Positions 9,378 to 16,800 of a DNA stretch of 64,000 nucleotides are shown here, in pieces. The stretch comes from Verrucomicrobia bacterium UBA1200. Lineage in GTDB: Bacteria; Verrucomicrobiota; Kiritimatiellia; RFP12; UBA1067. The stretch is from assembly GCA_002309765.1 (NCBI GenBank), contig DBXY01000010.1, forward strand, positions 5,808 to 69,807, given 5' to 3'. The notes under the pieces are model-generated. The model saw only the letters and a list, made by a program, of their open reading frames with translations. It was not told where the DNA came from and did not search any database. Position numbers and translations under genes: made by a program. Each line of letters begins with the position of its first letter. Position 1 is the stretch's first letter.

Positions 9378-9998
9378 TTACAGCATGCCGAAAATACGGT
9401 CGCCCGCATCGCCCAATCCCGGCACGATGTAGAAGCTGGAATTTAGTCGTTCGTCGCGGGCCGCCGTGTAAACCGGCACGTCAGGATGCTCGCGCTCAAA
9501 CTTCGCGATTCCCTCCGGGGCGGAAACCAGACTCAAGAACTTAATCCGGCGGTAGCCGAGTTTCTTCAACTCCGCCACCGCGTCGCAAGCACTGCCGCCA
9601 GTGGCCAGCATCGGGTCGATTACCAACGCCAGCTCATCCGCTTTGGCGAGCGGGACCTTGGAGTAGTATGTGACCGGCTCGGCGGTTTCCTCGTTGCGCT
9701 GCATCCCCAACACCCCGACCTTGGCGGACGGCAACATATCTAGCATAGCGTTCAGCATCCCCATGCCGGCGCGAAGAATCGGCACCACCACGACATCATC
9801 GGCAATGCGCGATCCGGTGGTTGCCGTCACCGGTGTCACCACCTCCACCCGCTCGGTGCGGATGTCCTTAAGGGCCTCGTAAGCCAGAAAGGTGGTAACC
9901 TCATTCACCAACTCCCGAAAGATTTTCGGTGGCGTGTTTCGGTCACGCATTAAAGTTACCCGATGCGCAACCAACGGATGTTCAAGTACGATGTACAT
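9378..9998 (-). CDS. upp: Uracil phosphoribosyltransferase
   Basis: The 206-residue enzyme makes UMP from uracil and PRPP. Motifs: ILRAGMGML, the PRPP loop VIDPMLATGGSACDAV and the C-terminal uracil-binding YIVPGLGDAGDRIFG. The start is placed at ATG 9998 (MYIVLEHPLVAHR) because GGAG stands eight bases before it; a GTG three codons earlier is too close to that site. It is followed by apt and preceded, after 43 bases, by the MraY gene on the same strand, so the four minus-strand genes 13111-8785 could be one transcript. Confidence 0.95.
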   Translation of the reverse strand: MYIVLEHPLVAHRVTLMRDRNTPPKIFRELVNEVTTFLAYEALKDIRTERVEVVTPVTATTGSRIADDVVVVPILRAGMGMLNAMLDMLPSAKVGVLGMQRNEETAEPVTYYSKVPLAKADELALVIDPMLATGGSACDAVAELKKLGYRRIKFLSLVSAPEGIAKFEREHPDVPVYTAARDERLNSSFYIVPGLGDAGDRIFGML

Positions 9999-10041
9999 AA
10001 CGACCACTCCAATTTCTAATTGTCTAAATACCGATCGACGG

Positions 10042-11178
10042 CTACCGTAGCTTAATCATGATGACAAACAAAATCGGAATCAGAAAACCTTGGATCAACA
10101 CAAAGCGCATCAGCACCATCGCGTTACTCCAACTATTCTCCGAGCGCTCTTTTTTACGGAAAAAGTCATGCAGCGGCAACCGTACCTTATGCAGGGCGCG
10201 GATCAGCACGAACTGCTTGCGCCGCTCTTGCTCGTCGGGAATCTTGGAAGTGATGCGCACATCGAACCCGAGTACCCGGAAAAACCGCAGGGTAGTCAGC
10301 TTAACCAAACCGGTGGCGCCGTTGAGGATAATCATCGGGGCCACCATCAACAACAACCACAAGTTGCCGGAAACCAGCACCAGCACTCCGATCAACATCC
10401 CCAGGAAACGCGATCCGGCATCGCCCATCAACACCTTGCTGGGTTCGGCGTTGTACCAAAGGTAACCCGCTACCGAACCGGTCGCGGTCAGTGCGAACAC
10501 CGCCCAACGCGCCGCGTCGGGCTTGAACGGGATCAGCAGATAGGACGCCACCGGGGCGTACCCTACCACCAAATAGAGCAGGACAATCAGCGACAGCAAC
10601 GCCTCGATGGCCAGCGAACCGGCCAACCCGTCAACGCCGTCGGAACAGTTGGTGGCGTTGATGCTGACCAACAGCACCATCGTGGCGCAAGGTATGAACG
10701 ACCATGCCGGCATCAGGTACAACCCTTTGGCAAAAGGCACCCAAACGTGTCCGCCCTGCGCCAGATAAATGCAGGTGGCGGCGGCAAGCGAGGCCAGCAG
10801 ATCCAGCAAACCCTTGCGCCACTCACCCCACGCGCCGGAACTGCGGTCGTCCAGATAACCGAATACCATGCTGGCGTAAAGCGCGGCCACCGTGCCGTAC
10901 TCCCAGTTTTGAAACGGCACGAACACCAGCGCGACCGCCAGAATCACCAGCGTGAACACCAGACCCGCGCCGGTCGGCTTATTCTTGGATTTCACCCCTC
11001 CGTCGGCGGCGATCGCCTTGCCGCGGTCATGCGGCAGCCGGTCCCAGAACTTCGGCAGCAGCCACCAAGTGAAAAAACCCGCCAAAAGCGACCCGAAAGA
11101 CATCAACACCAAATGCGATGAAAACAGACGCAACGGTCCCCACAACTCCGACAAACGGTCGGCAAACCAATACAACAT
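10042..11178 (-). CDS. mraY: MraY-type phospho-N-acetylmuramoyl-pentapeptide transferase
   Basis: A polytopic membrane protein (378 residues, about ten hydrophobic segments) of the family that moves phospho-MurNAc-pentapeptide to undecaprenyl phosphate (lipid I synthesis). Seen: the acidic pair in FGYLDDR, NCSDGVDGLAG (canonical NLTDGLDGLA) and MGDAGSRFLG. The histidine signature, usually PIHHHFE, reads PLHDFFRK, so only the first His is kept, although the following RF and last helix align. GGGAG seven bases before the ATG sets the start. It stands outside a classical dcw cluster, downstream of a secreted hydrolase gene (22-base gap). A WecA-like role is the alternative, but the GDxGS and overall topology favour MraY. 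Confidence 0.78.
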   Translation of the reverse strand: MLYWFADRLSELWGPLRLFSSHLVLMSFGSLLAGFFTWWLLPKFWDRLPHDRGKAIAADGGVKSKNKPTGAGLVFTLVILAVALVFVPFQNWEYGTVAALYASMVFGYLDDRSSGAWGEWRKGLLDLLASLAAATCIYLAQGGHVWVPFAKGLYLMPAWSFIPCATMVLLVSINATNCSDGVDGLAGSLAIEALLSLIVLLYLVVGYAPVASYLLIPFKPDAARWAVFALTATGSVAGYLWYNAEPSKVLMGDAGSRFLGMLIGVLVLVSGNLWLLLMVAPMIILNGATGLVKLTTLRFFRVLGFDVRITSKIPDEQERRKQFVLIRALHKVRLPLHDFFRKKERSENSWSNAMVLMRFVLIQGFLIPILFVIMIKLR

Positions 11179-11200
11179 GGCAAATCTCCCAAACGTAATT

Positions 11201-13111
11201 TTATTTAACCGGGGCGGTCAGCCCCATCCTTAAAACCGGCAGAATCTCTTGACGCAACGTAGTGTCAAGGTCAAACAGCACAAACCCCGGGCAACCCGCC
11301 CGGCGCACTGACAAAATCTGGTCCACCACCTGCATCGCGTCGAGACGGCTCTCGGCGGCGGTCACCCCGATTCCTGGCAGCACCTTGGCCGTCAGTTTCG
11401 GGGTGCGCGTCTGCATCGCCAACCACTCGTTGAACTTCGCCAACGAGCCGGTGTAATTCATCGGCGCGACGTAATCCACCAGCCCGATGTTCAGCCAAGC
11501 TTCCCAATCCTGCCCCACCGCGTCGAGGCACGACGGATACTTGCCGTACACCGCCGCCGTCAGCGTCTTACCCGGCGCGTCGCGGCGCAGCGTCCGACGC
11601 ACATCCTGAACAAAATCGGAAATCTGGCGCGCCCGCCATTGGATGAACTGCTGTCGCCACGCCCCGCTCTTCACCTCTTCTGGCCAATTAGGCAGTACCG
11701 GGTCCTGTTTGAAAGACATCCGAAAGCGCGATTTAACATTGTTGCCCAGCGAGGATGGGAAATCCGGATAGCGCACAAAGTCTAGATGTACCCCGTCAAT
11801 CCGGTATTTTACCGCCATCTCCCGCGCTGCGCGAACCAAGTAGTTGCGAACCTCCGGTATCGAGGGGTCTAGCCACGGCCGCGCGTTATCCGGGTTCAAC
11901 AACCAGCCGCGTTGGCGGAAAATCGCGATCCGGTCGGCTGTCGCGCCCTCGGTGGAGAAACACAATATCCACGCGTGAACCCGCAAACCGTTGGCCTTGG
12001 CCGCCCTCACGCACTCCGCAAGCAGGTCGCCCTGTTCCTGGAACAGCTGGGAACGCGGCAGCACGTCGCTGGCGTACCGGGCAAACCCCGCCCCGGCGAC
12101 ATTAACGTAGAGATCGGAAATCCCCGCCGATTTCAGCAGCGAGCAGGTCCGCGGCCAGTCGCCGGGATACAACCCCATGCCGGAATGGTCCCAGACCGCC
12201 CGAATCTCTCCTTTGCGCGGCAGCTGCGCCACCCCGTAAGCTTCGTAGCAAAGCACGCGTAGCGAGGCGGCGGTGTTCCACGCCTCGAAGGATTTCCCCG
12301 ACCGCAACTGCGCCTCGCCGGTCCGGGCGGCGGCGGTAACCGACTGCCAAGCCTTGATCACCCGCGGCGTATGGTTTGAGGCAAGCCGTGGCGCGAGCTG
12401 GTTTTTCAACGCCAGCGACTGTTTCATCGCGGACGTGGCGGCCTGCTGCCAGATTGTACCGTCATGGGAAGCGGCCAGCGCCAGCAACAGCCGTCCCTTG
12501 GCCTCCGAATCGCCGTCCGCCTGCATCACGTGGGTCATCCAGTAACCGGCGGAAGAGGCCAGCCACGCCGGTTCGGTGGTCTGGTTGCCGGCGCGGTCGT
12601 GCCACCAGGCCAACACCTTGGAACGGCCCGGTATCGGGGCGACCAGGAAAAGGTTGCGGGAAATCTGGGCCACACTGCGCGGGGTGCCGCGCGGGGCGTC
12701 GTCGGTGAACCGCATCTGCGACCAGCGGCCGTCCGAGGTGCCCTTTTTGTAGCCCACGGACTTAACCCCCATCAATCCGGCCAATCCTGGGGAAGAGGAG
12801 TAACAGACGATCAATTTGCCGCCGCGCTTTACAAAGGCGGTCAACTCCGCCAACTGCGACGCGCTTGGAGATGCCATGTAAACCAGCACCGCCACTTTGC
12901 GGTTACGAAGCGCGGAAGAGAGGTTCGTGTCGTCCCCCCGATCCACCGGCACCCCGGCCTGTTTGTACCAGCGTTCGACATGCGCCGCCAGCGAAGCCGC
13001 GTACCGCCGCTCCGACTCCTGCACCGAGCTTTGCCCCGGCACCACCACCACCGGCGCCGCGCACAGCCGGCATGCTGCCAGCAGACAAAAAATCCAAACC
13101 CGAAATCGCAT
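11201..13111 (-). CDS. Secreted GHL10/YngK-type glycoside hydrolase-like protein
   Basis: This 636-residue protein has a signal peptide (MRFRVWIFCLLAACRLCAA). The N-terminal third resembles a Rossmann-like glutaminase/ThuA type fold (VAVLVYMASPSA, GGKLIVCYSSSPG). From about 300 on it matches the glycosyl hydrolase-like 10 (DUF187, YngK) barrel: EIRAVWDHSG, DLYVNV, RVHAWI, DGVHLDFVRYP and DYVAPMNYTG, with the acidic residues expected at the active site. Such proteins are thought to act on cell-wall or polysaccharide glycans; the substrate is unknown. Start at 13111 is set by AAGGAGG four bases upstream. mraY follows after 22 bases, hinting at an envelope role. Confidence 0.72.
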   Translation of the reverse strand: MRFRVWIFCLLAACRLCAAPVVVVPGQSSVQESERRYAASLAAHVERWYKQAGVPVDRGDDTNLSSALRNRKVAVLVYMASPSASQLAELTAFVKRGGKLIVCYSSSPGLAGLMGVKSVGYKKGTSDGRWSQMRFTDDAPRGTPRSVAQISRNLFLVAPIPGRSKVLAWWHDRAGNQTTEPAWLASSAGYWMTHVMQADGDSEAKGRLLLALAASHDGTIWQQAATSAMKQSLALKNQLAPRLASNHTPRVIKAWQSVTAAARTGEAQLRSGKSFEAWNTAASLRVLCYEAYGVAQLPRKGEIRAVWDHSGMGLYPGDWPRTCSLLKSAGISDLYVNVAGAGFARYASDVLPRSQLFQEQGDLLAECVRAAKANGLRVHAWILCFSTEGATADRIAIFRQRGWLLNPDNARPWLDPSIPEVRNYLVRAAREMAVKYRIDGVHLDFVRYPDFPSSLGNNVKSRFRMSFKQDPVLPNWPEEVKSGAWRQQFIQWRARQISDFVQDVRRTLRRDAPGKTLTAAVYGKYPSCLDAVGQDWEAWLNIGLVDYVAPMNYTGSLAKFNEWLAMQTRTPKLTAKVLPGIGVTAAESRLDAMQVVDQILSVRRAGCPGFVLFDLDTTLRQEILPVLRMGLTAPVK

Positions 13112-13136
13112 ACCCCTCCTTGCGTAACAACGAGTT

Positions 13137-13165
13137 AATTTAACCTTTTTCCCCGCGTAATGCAA
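13137..13165 (-). promoter_or_regulatory. Promoter of the GHL10-mraY-upp-apt unit
   Basis: Minus strand: -35 TTGCAT (13160-13165), 17-base spacer, -10 TAAATT (13137-13142), 26 bases before the ATG. Confidence 0.6.
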
Positions 13166-13198
13166 TACAAACCCGCAAAAAATCCTGTTTACAAATGA

Positions 13199-13268
13199 AT
13201 TAGTAGCAAGCCATTAGTCGCCTGTCGCTAGTCACAACATTCCAACCATCCAACCGTATCCCCCCTAC
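13199..13268. repeat. Intergenic repeat tract R3
   Basis: This short tract contains CATTAGTCGCCTGTCGCTAG and CCAACCATCCAACCG words of the same family as the other gaps. It ends about 14 bases before the -35 box of the following gene. Confidence 0.6.
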
Positions 13269-13281
13269 CCCCATTTCCATC

Positions 13282-13311
13282 TTGCTTGCTACGGACGGAA
13301 TATGGTATCAT
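13282..13311 (+). promoter_or_regulatory. Promoter of the FGE-like secreted protein gene
   Basis: -35 TTGCTT (13282-13287), 18-base spacer, -10 TATCAT (13306-13311), about 72 bases before the GTG start. Confidence 0.55.
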
Positions 13312-13383
13312 TATTTTCACCCTAATTGGAGAAAGCCCTTGATTTTTGGGTCAGGGTTTAAGTCGACTGAAAAGGAGAATGTT

Positions 13384-14589
13384 GTGAAAAAGGTCATTAC
13401 GCTGCTAATGGCGGGAATATTTGCCGGACTGTGTTTCGGTGCCACGCCACAAATCACGAACGTTAAGGCGCAGCCGCGGTACCCGTGGAACGGGAAGGTG
13501 GATATCACGTTCGAGGTCGCGGGAGACGTGATGGCGGGGAATACGAACCAATTCTCATTAACGGTAACGGATCGCGTGACTGGATCGAACTGCGTTGCGG
13601 TCGCGTCCGCGGTTACCGGGGACATGGGGATAACGGCGGGGGCGCACCAAGTCATCTGGGATATGCGTGCGCAGGGCCTTATGTTCCGACCTTCTGACAT
13701 GATGTTTAATGTCTCTTATACGGAACCGCGACCGAATTACCTAAAATATTGCGTAATCGATCTGTCGGCGGGGGCGAGCGCCACTAATTATCCCGTTACC
13801 TATATGGATTCACCCCCCGGCAGCGGATTCAACACCGACGAATACAAGACCACGAAACTGGTTCTGCGGCGGATTGAGCCGGGGACTTTCATGATGTGCG
13901 GGGCGTATAACGTGACACTCACGAACGCGTTCTACTGCGGTATCTTTGAGGTGACACAAAGGCAGTATGAGCTGGTGATGGATAAAAAGCCAAGTTATTT
14001 CGGCGATGCTTCGCATTATGCGATGCGGCCGGTCGAGCAGGTTTCTTATAATGTGATTTTGGGCTCGTCAAGCAGCGCAAGCTGGACCTCGTCATCGGTG
14101 GACGACGCGTCAAGTTTCTTAGGGAAATTGCGGGAGAAGACGGGGATTGACGAATTTGACCTGCCCACCGAGGCGCAATGGGAATACGCTTGCCGGGCGG
14201 GAAAAACCGGCAAGTACACCAACGGCGGTGATTCGGAAGACGACCTGAAGCAGGCGGGACGGTATTGGGACAATGGCGGGAGTGGATATAATAGTCCCAA
14301 CCCCGCGCCGCAGTACGGTACGGCGGTGGTGGGTTCCTATCAGCCGAACGCATGGGGGCTTTACGATATGAACGGGAACGTATGGGAGTGGTGTCTGGAC
14401 TGGTACGGTAGGTTGTCAAGCGGCGTGACGGATCCCAAAGGTTCACCTTCGGGATCGTTCAGAGTGATTCGCGGCGGTAGCTGGAGCCATTACGCGGTTT
14501 ATTGCACCTTGTCCTACCGTGATTACTTCAACCCGGCCTACCGGAGCAACAGCATCGGATTCCGCCTGGCCAGAACCCTGTTCGAATAA
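13384..14589 (+). CDS. Secreted protein with N-terminal beta domain and FGE-like (SUMF1) domain
   Basis: A 401-residue exported protein. GTG at 13384 is the start: AAAGGAG stands six bases before it, and the next residues form a signal peptide (MKKVITLLMAGIFAGLCFGA). Residues about 20-120 (ITNVKAQPRYPWNGKVDITF) form a beta-sandwich-like domain also found in the protein at 32308-37446. Residues about 140-400 are FGE-like: DLPTEAQWEYACRAG, WGLYDMNGNVWEW, VIRGGSW. In true FGE two cysteines follow GGS; here the first is His and only the second Cys remains (SHYAVYC), so oxidation of sulfatase cysteine is unlikely. A binding or structural (C-type-lectin-like) role is more plausible. No sulfatase is encoded nearby. 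Confidence 0.8.
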   Translation: MKKVITLLMAGIFAGLCFGATPQITNVKAQPRYPWNGKVDITFEVAGDVMAGNTNQFSLTVTDRVTGSNCVAVASAVTGDMGITAGAHQVIWDMRAQGLMFRPSDMMFNVSYTEPRPNYLKYCVIDLSAGASATNYPVTYMDSPPGSGFNTDEYKTTKLVLRRIEPGTFMMCGAYNVTLTNAFYCGIFEVTQRQYELVMDKKPSYFGDASHYAMRPVEQVSYNVILGSSSSASWTSSSVDDASSFLGKLREKTGIDEFDLPTEAQWEYACRAGKTGKYTNGGDSEDDLKQAGRYWDNGGSGYNSPNPAPQYGTAVVGSYQPNAWGLYDMNGNVWEWCLDWYGRLSSGVTDPKGSPSGSFRVIRGGSWSHYAVYCTLSYRDYFNPAYRSNSIGFRLARTLFE

Positions 14590-14623
14590 CGCACCGCCGT
14601 GCAAAATCAAACGGCAGAGGGAA

Positions 14624-14815
14624 CGTTTGACCGTTTGACGGTCGAGAAAATGAAAAACTAAGAATTAAGAGTGAAAAATTAAGGCAGAATTATTCTTTCA
14701 TCTTTCTTAATTCTTATCTCTTCATTTTTCATTTCCCTAATCCCTAACCCCTAATTCTTCACTCTTCATCCCCAAACTCGTCACTTCCCTAATCCCTAAC
14801 CACTAATTTCAACTC
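14624..14815. repeat. Intergenic repeat tract R4 with inverted arms
   Basis: The 310-base gap before rhaB holds no gene. Bases 14629-14691 form a 63-base module starting with the palindrome GACCGTTTGACGGTC; it is 60/63 identical to 18768-18830. Its purine-rich arm (AAATGAAAAACTAAGAATTA) is largely complementary to the following TTAATTCTTATCTCTTCATT, so the tract could fold into a long imperfect hairpin. TCCCTAACCCCTAATTC and CTCGTCACTTCCC words follow. Confidence 0.8.
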
Positions 14816-14820
14816 GACGC

Positions 14821-14849
14821 TTGATTCCAACGGATTATTGTGGTAAGCT
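14821..14849 (+). promoter_or_regulatory. Promoter of the rhaB-folB-murU/amgK unit
   Basis: -35 TTGATT (14821-14826), 17-base spacer, TAAGCT (14844-14849). It begins about six bases after the end of the repeat tract; the ATG is 51 bases downstream. Confidence 0.5.
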
Positions 14850-14899
14850 TCTTTTGTTCATTGTGGCTGACTTGTTTCATTAACAACCAGGAGTTAAAC

Positions 14900-16408
14900 A
14901 TGAAAGAGAAAAAACTGTTTGCCGTCGATCTGGGCGCATCGGGAGGCAAGTGCTTTATCGGATTTTTTGGCGACAAAACCTTTCGGATGGAGGAGATCCA
15001 CCGTTTCGCGCACGAAGGGGTGTCTTTCTTCTTGAAAGACGGCAAGGGCAAACTTACCGAGCGGACTTACTGGGATGACACCTGCATCTACCAGAATATC
15101 GTAAAAGGTCTCCAAGCCTACCGCCGCGCTTATGGCGCGAAGCTTGACGGCATCGGCATCGACACCTGGGGTGCTGACGGCCATTTCGTGACCAAAGACG
15201 GCGATGTGCTGGGCAAAGTTTACTGCTACCGCGACCACCGGCTGGACACGATGTGCGACGAAGTCAAAGCAAGACTGGAGCCGGAGCGGGTTTACGCCAT
15301 CACCGGCAACCACTTCCAGCCTTTCAACCAATCCAACCAAATGCTGTGGACCGCGACCCGCCATCCGGAGCTGATGGAACTCGCCGCTATTTACCTTCCC
15401 ATCCCCGCGCTGTTCTACTATTACCTCGGCGGGTGCACAGCGGTTGACTCCACCTTCGCCAGCGTTACCCAAATGATGGACGCCAAGAAGTGCCAGTGGA
15501 GCGAGGAAATGCTCAAGGCGCTCGGCATCCCGAAATCGCTGATGCCGGAAATCGTTCCGCCCGGAACCAAGATCGGCAAACTCCACGCGCCGTTGGCCGC
15601 GGCATGCGGACTGAAGCCGACCGACCTGATCGCCGTCGGATCGCACGACACCGCCAGCGCTTTCGCCGCCGCACCGGTTAAGAACACCAAGAAGGCGCTG
15701 ATTATCAGCTCCGGCACCTGGTCGTTGGTCGGCAAACTTATCCGCAAGCCCATCACCACCCCCGAAGCGATGTCCTGCGGGCTCAGCAACGAAGGCGGCA
15801 TCGGCAACACCCGCTTCCTGCGCAACTGCATGGGTACCTGGATCGTCCAGGAACTGCTGCGCATCTGGGAAATCGAAGACGGCAAGAAGATGGAGTGGAG
15901 CGAGGTGGACACCATCACCCCGGCGGCTAAACCCTTCACGGCATTCATCGATCCCGACGACCCGCGTTTCTACAATCCCCAGAACATGGAGAAGGCCATC
16001 CGCGAGTTCATCGCCGAGACCAAGCAGGCCGATCCGAAAGACCGCGGCACGGTGTTGCGCATCGTTTACGAATCGCTGGCGCTGAAGTACCGGATGGTCA
16101 ACGAAATGATCAACCGTGTTACCGGCACCACCACGGAGGTGGTGCACATCGTCGGCGGCGGCAGCAACAACGCGTTGCTCAACCAGTTCACCGCCAACTC
16201 CGTCGGAGTTCCGGTACAGGCTGGTCCGAAAGAGGCCACCGCGGTCGGCAACCTGATGGTTCAGGCCATCGGCGCCGGGATTCTGCCCGACCTCAAGGCC
16301 GCGATGCCGTTGATCAAATCGGCGTTCCCGATCAAGACTTTCAAGCCGGAAGACGCTGAAAGCTGGAATGCCGCCTACTCCAAGTTCACCAAACTGATCA
16401 GGAAGTAG
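14900..16408 (+). CDS. rhaB: FGGY-family sugar kinase, rhamnulokinase-like
   Basis: This 502-residue kinase has the RhaB pattern: FAVDLGASGGKCFIG (phosphate 1), EIHRFAHEG, GIGIDTWGADG, GSHDTASAFAA, IISSGTWSLVG, NEGGIGNTRFLRN and VHIVGGGSNNALLNQ (adenosine site). RhaB phosphorylates L-rhamnulose to L-rhamnulose-1-phosphate in deoxyhexose breakdown. A related keto-deoxysugar (fuculose) is possible because no rhaA or rhaD lies beside it. The start at 14900 has CAGGAG six bases upstream. folB follows after eight bases. The kinase fits the glycan-degrading genes of the window, such as GH38. Confidence 0.75.
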   Translation: MKEKKLFAVDLGASGGKCFIGFFGDKTFRMEEIHRFAHEGVSFFLKDGKGKLTERTYWDDTCIYQNIVKGLQAYRRAYGAKLDGIGIDTWGADGHFVTKDGDVLGKVYCYRDHRLDTMCDEVKARLEPERVYAITGNHFQPFNQSNQMLWTATRHPELMELAAIYLPIPALFYYYLGGCTAVDSTFASVTQMMDAKKCQWSEEMLKALGIPKSLMPEIVPPGTKIGKLHAPLAAACGLKPTDLIAVGSHDTASAFAAAPVKNTKKALIISSGTWSLVGKLIRKPITTPEAMSCGLSNEGGIGNTRFLRNCMGTWIVQELLRIWEIEDGKKMEWSEVDTITPAAKPFTAFIDPDDPRFYNPQNMEKAIREFIAETKQADPKDRGTVLRIVYESLALKYRMVNEMINRVTGTTTEVVHIVGGGSNNALLNQFTANSVGVPVQAGPKEATAVGNLMVQAIGAGILPDLKAAMPLIKSAFPIKTFKPEDAESWNAAYSKFTKLIRK

Positions 16409-16416
16409 CAGCCACT

Positions 16417-16785
16417 ATGAACGAAGCGTTGGATCAGCTCCAGTTAAACGGGCTAAGCGTCTCCTGCATCATCGGGGACCTGCCCGAAGAACGTTGCCAA
16501 GAGCAGGTGCTGTTGGTGGATGTCGCGCTGTTCGCCGATTTGTCGGCGGCGGAGGCGAGCGATCTGCTGGCCGACACCATCGACTACTCGGCGTTGGCGG
16601 GGCTGATCCGCGAACGGCTGCGCAGCGCGCGCTGCCGCATGATCGAGCACGCCGCCGGCATTGTGGCGGCGGCGTGCCTCGAATCCGAATTCGTCCAAAC
16701 GGTGCGCGTCCGCATTGAGAAGGCGGGCACCGTGGTTGGGCTGCGCAACGCGGCAGTGGAAATCACCCGCCGCCGAAAACAATAA
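16417..16785 (+). CDS. folB: Dihydroneopterin aldolase
   Basis: At 122 residues this is the usual size of FolB, which cleaves dihydroneopterin to hydroxymethyl-dihydropterin in folate synthesis. Seen: LNGLSVSCIIGDLPEER at the N-terminus, DTIDYSALAGLIRE in the middle, MIEHAAGIVA with the catalytic-site acid, and the C-terminal VRIEKAGTVVGLRNAAVEI. It lies eight bases after rhaB and 15 before the MurU-AmgK gene, an operon that mixes unrelated pathways. No other folate gene is visible nearby. Confidence 0.85.
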   Translation: MNEALDQLQLNGLSVSCIIGDLPEERCQEQVLLVDVALFADLSAAEASDLLADTIDYSALAGLIRERLRSARCRMIEHAAGIVAAACLESEFVQTVRVRIEKAGTVVGLRNAAVEITRRRKQ

Positions 16786-16800
16786 TTACGGATTTCCGCC

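Noticed and set aside
10090..11121. Long plus-strand open frame of 343 codons opposite mraY
   Set aside because: It is antisense to a gene with clear MraY motifs, is rich in Gln/His/Arg as expected for a GC-rich shadow frame, and has no ribosome site.
13384..14589. Genuine sulfatase-activating enzyme
   Set aside because: One of the two catalytic cysteines is missing and no sulfatase gene is present in the window.
14590..14899. CRISPR array suspected because of dense repeats
   Set aside because: The repeats are short overlapping words without constant repeat length or unique spacers, and no cas gene is present.
14894..16147. Minus-strand open frame of 417 codons opposite the rhamnulokinase gene
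   Set aside because: The composition is typical of an antisense frame and the plus strand carries all FGGY motifs.
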